64,000 nucleotides of DNA, taken from positions 62,001 through 126,000 of the forward strand of contig RCAB01000014.1 in NCBI GenBank assembly GCA_003640385.1, given 5' to 3'. Below are positions 61,323 through 64,000 of this stretch, piece by piece (position 1 is the first letter of the stretch; each line of letters starts with the position of its first letter). This stretch comes from Setaria digitata. Lineage: Eukaryota; Nematoda; Chromadorea; Rhabditida; Setariidae. The notes beneath the pieces are model-generated. The model worked only from the letters and a program-made list of their open reading frames with translations. It had not been told where the DNA came from and ran no database searches. A program made the position numbers and the translations under genes.

Positions 61323-64000
61323 ATGACAGTGCATCGAGCATCGGCGATGTTGCTCGGTTCCTTGGATGTTAAAGCGAAAACAACGCGAATATTCCATCAA
61401 CTTATGCTTTCTAAAGCATTAGTCGCTCAAGAACACAAAGGAATATATTCGATACTTCCCATTGGTACTCATCTGAAATTATATTACTTTTAGTGGTTCA
61501 TTAGTCCCAATTAATACTCTTTATATTTTTTCTCAAAAGAGAAGGAAAATATTGGAATGGTTTAACTGTTCCACCTGATACTATGTATTCCCTACTAATG
61601 TAAGTTCAGAATCCACTGAATCCAGCATAACTTGTTTGACTCTTCGTTTTACTTTTCTGGTCAGCGGATCATCAGTAAACTGGTGAATGTGATTGAAACT
61701 GAACTGAATGCCATTGGTGCCTACAAAATCACCATGCCGATACTTGGTGGAAAAGAACTATGGGAAAAATCAGATCGATGGAGCGCTTTCGGATCAGAAA
61801 TGTTTCGTGTAAATGATAAAACCAATCAAGCTTTTTGTCTTCAGCCGACTCATGAAGAAATGGTGACAAAATTGGTTGCCGAACAAGGTAGATTGCTTCG
61901 AAAGAATTGAAGTGTTAAGTTTTCATATCTTCACACTTTTAGATATCCGTCTTAGTGTGTCCTTAATTTATATGCATTGTTGCTGTATGGAAGTGACAAC
62001 GAATGCTTCTTATATATTAGATATTTAGAGGTATTCTCAGAGAGGCTTCATTCTTACTGATTTAAGGTAAAATCCGTTTTGTGTAAAATATTCCTCTGTT
62101 CGAGTTTTCATAAAGCTATTCGGTAGCTGTAGATCACGTTTTTGGGTCTTTCATTTTTGTCTACGAGCTGAGAAAATTTTCTTGAAATATGGAAATTTCA
62201 ATATCAATTTTTGTTGAAGGTGAATTAAGACAAGCAGTTTACCCGCTGATGCTTTATCAAACGGGACCGAAATTTCGTGACGAGATTGCTGTTGGATATG
62301 GACTTCTTCGCAGTAGAGAATTTTTGATGAATGACTTATATTCATTTGATATAACAGAAAAGAATGCTTTTGATACTTACAATTCTGTAAATGAAGTAAG
62401 TATTCTATATTAAATTTGGATTTTATTATAATCATATTTATGACCAGTCATTTTCTTAAGATGAAATGGAAGGGAATTTATATCAAAATGATCAAAGAAT
62501 ATCTCTGTTTTCTTCTTTCGACTTTTATTTAGCAAAATTTTATTTTTAATCAATTTTAGTTGGAAGTTGTAACAATTTTATCTTTTCTTCTGAACATTTC
62601 GTTTATTTCCCTTCTATTTGCAGTATAGTTACAGCATGTTTACAGACATATCTACGAATATTTCGTGACCGTCTTGGCATCAATTTTTACGTTGTACAAG
62701 CTGACCCTGGGAACATTGGTGGTAATTTATCACATGAGTATCATTTATCATCTAAAATAGGGCGCGATAGTATTGCATATTGTACAAAGTGTAATTTAGG
62801 TTAGTTTGTTGTTATTGTTTTTTTTTTTTATGTTTTGTTGAAGTTTAAATGAGTAACTTTTAAAACTGTTGCTGGAATTTAGAATTACTAGAGAAAGAAT
62901 AGGTAGGCTTACAGTTAAAAGAACTTGGAGCAATCAGTTTTAGATTTTTCAAAAGTTTTATTTGAGAATTCGAAGAAGATCTGCCTAATTCAACTTATTT
63001 ATTGATAGATCATCTTGTTTATCATAAGAAAAGCAAGATTTTTTATTCCTTTGAGGTGTAATTTGTAGGCTTTCTAAGATTACTTTTTCCATTTGAAATA
63101 TTTAAAATATGGTAAGAACTCGACGTAAACAGCATTTCCATTACATGAAAAGGCTTCAGCCACATTTCTTGCTACTTCAGGTGTAAGTTATGATTTATTG
63201 AAACGTGGCAAAAAGCCTTGCTGCTGTGATGAAGAAAGTATTTCAATTATTGAAACAGTTGAAATTGCCCACACATTTCAGCTAGGAGATATATTCAGCA
63301 AGAAATTGGGAGCAAAACATCTTGGAAAACCATTGATAATGAACTGTTTTGGAATCGGCATTGGTAATTTGTTGTTATTTTAAATACTCAATTTTTTTTT
63401 TTTACTTCGTTAATTAGTCCTATAGAACACAGCAGCTATACGCACAGGGGCTGAAGAACTAAACGAAGATAAGTCTAATAAAATACTTGATATTTGCTTA
63501 TTAGACAATATGTGAATTTTATTTTGTGCTCGTTGGAGACATGGTAACACTGATGAGATTTTGCAGTTATCGGAGACTTTTGGTAAGAGACAGAATAACA
63601 ATTTGAATTAGTAAATGGTAAATGATAGCTACAATATTAGAGTATTTCTAGGTCGTGTGGTGGCAGCTTTAATTGATTTAATGTCACCTAGTGTAAAAGC
63701 TCTTCGTTTACCATATGCCCTGGCACCTTTTAAAGTGGCCGTTATTCTTCCAAATAAAACTCAGGCGAAAACAATGGCGTTTGCTGAAGATCTTATTGGA
63801 TGTCTTAGTCAAATATCAACGCTACAAGATGATATTTTCGTCGATGATAGATTAGATAATTCAATTGGCAGGCGGTTACTCAGTGCCTCAAATCTTGGTA
63901 AAACATTCAGATATTCTGAACAAAACTAGGAATGTCGAACATATTGCCGGAGCTATTTTCATAGGGCAGTAATTTTTCTAGAGATTAAGCATTTTTTTTT
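61323..64000 (+). CDS. pars-2: Mitochondrial prolyl-tRNA synthetase, 3' end beyond window
   Basis: Class II synthetase charging tRNA-Pro in mitochondria. Six exons are visible: 61323-61464, 61660 (or 61665)-61887, 62220-62395, 62646-62799, 63181-63363, 63652-63897, giving about 376 residues; animal mitochondrial ProRS is about 475, so the anticodon-binding end is missing. Landmarks: [36 protein letters not shown], motif 2 in [19 protein letters not shown] then [36 protein letters not shown] and motif 3 ([14 protein letters not shown]), then the start of the anticodon-binding domain. It lacks the long insertion domain of bacterial enzymes, as the mitochondrial form does. The ATG follows an acceptor by 17 bases, but the first 25 residues are only a plausible targeting peptide. 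The exon 1-2 join conflicts in phase if the AG acceptor is used. The last exon is not certain before the window ends. Confidence 0.9.

Overview
The window is AT-rich eukaryotic nuclear DNA from a nematode, most likely a clade III parasite of the filarial/spirurid type. The reasons are multi-exon genes with TTTCAG-like acceptors, acceptor-like sequences a few bases upstream of most start codons (the pattern of spliced-leader trans-splicing), nematode-type proteins (a POP-1 TCF with C-clamp, an UNC-122-type collagen/olfactomedin protein) and long introns with simple repeats. There are no bacterial operons, phage genes or CRISPR arrays, and I recognised no tRNA or rRNA gene.

Layout. 1-10.3 kb: TCF/LEF factor pop-1 on the minus strand, preceded in coordinate by a roughly 500-bp (AAT)n microsatellite. 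10.3-17.3 kb: gene-free divergent intergenic region, GC-richer next to pop-1. 17.3-29.7 kb: four co-oriented plus-strand genes: twisted gastrulation (secreted BMP modulator), glucose-6-phosphate isomerase (gpi-1), UBE2G2-type E2 (ubc-14) and a GKAP1-like coiled-coil protein. 31.7-42.4 kb: two minus-strand genes, UDP-glucose 6-dehydrogenase (sqv-4) and the unc-122/gliomedin-like protein. 42.4-55.4 kb: a long, mostly gene-poor region with a MITE-like element, a GATA-site cluster, a GA microsatellite, a candidate small minus-strand gene with PH-like C-terminal features and a weaker plus-strand candidate. 55.4-60.3 kb: acetylcholinesterase with a hydrophobic C-terminal tail. 61.3 kb to the end: mitochondrial prolyl-tRNA synthetase (pars-2), cut by the window edge.

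For the nine recognised genes I traced exons by splice sites, reading phase and family similarity. Seven give complete reading frames of family length with every join in phase. In sqv-4 one donor is missing, and pars-2 has one unresolved join. Most joins are GT-AG. The exceptions are reported as findings: a GA donor in gpi-1, GC donors in sqv-4 and the GKAP1-like gene, a homopolymer where an sqv-4 donor should be, and a phase conflict at pars-2 intron 1.

The genes do not form one pathway. Wnt (pop-1) and BMP (tsg) components share a divergent intergenic region, gpi-1 and ubc-14 appear to keep the neighbour relationship they have in C. elegans, and several of the genes have C. elegans orthologues I recall on chromosome I, which suggests conserved macrosynteny. 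Two single-N positions are flanked by near-perfect duplications and look like assembly joins. I did not find a convincing new multi-gene system. The best candidates for something undescribed are the 141-residue minus-strand gene near 50 kb and the structured GC-rich island at 60.9-61.1 kb.
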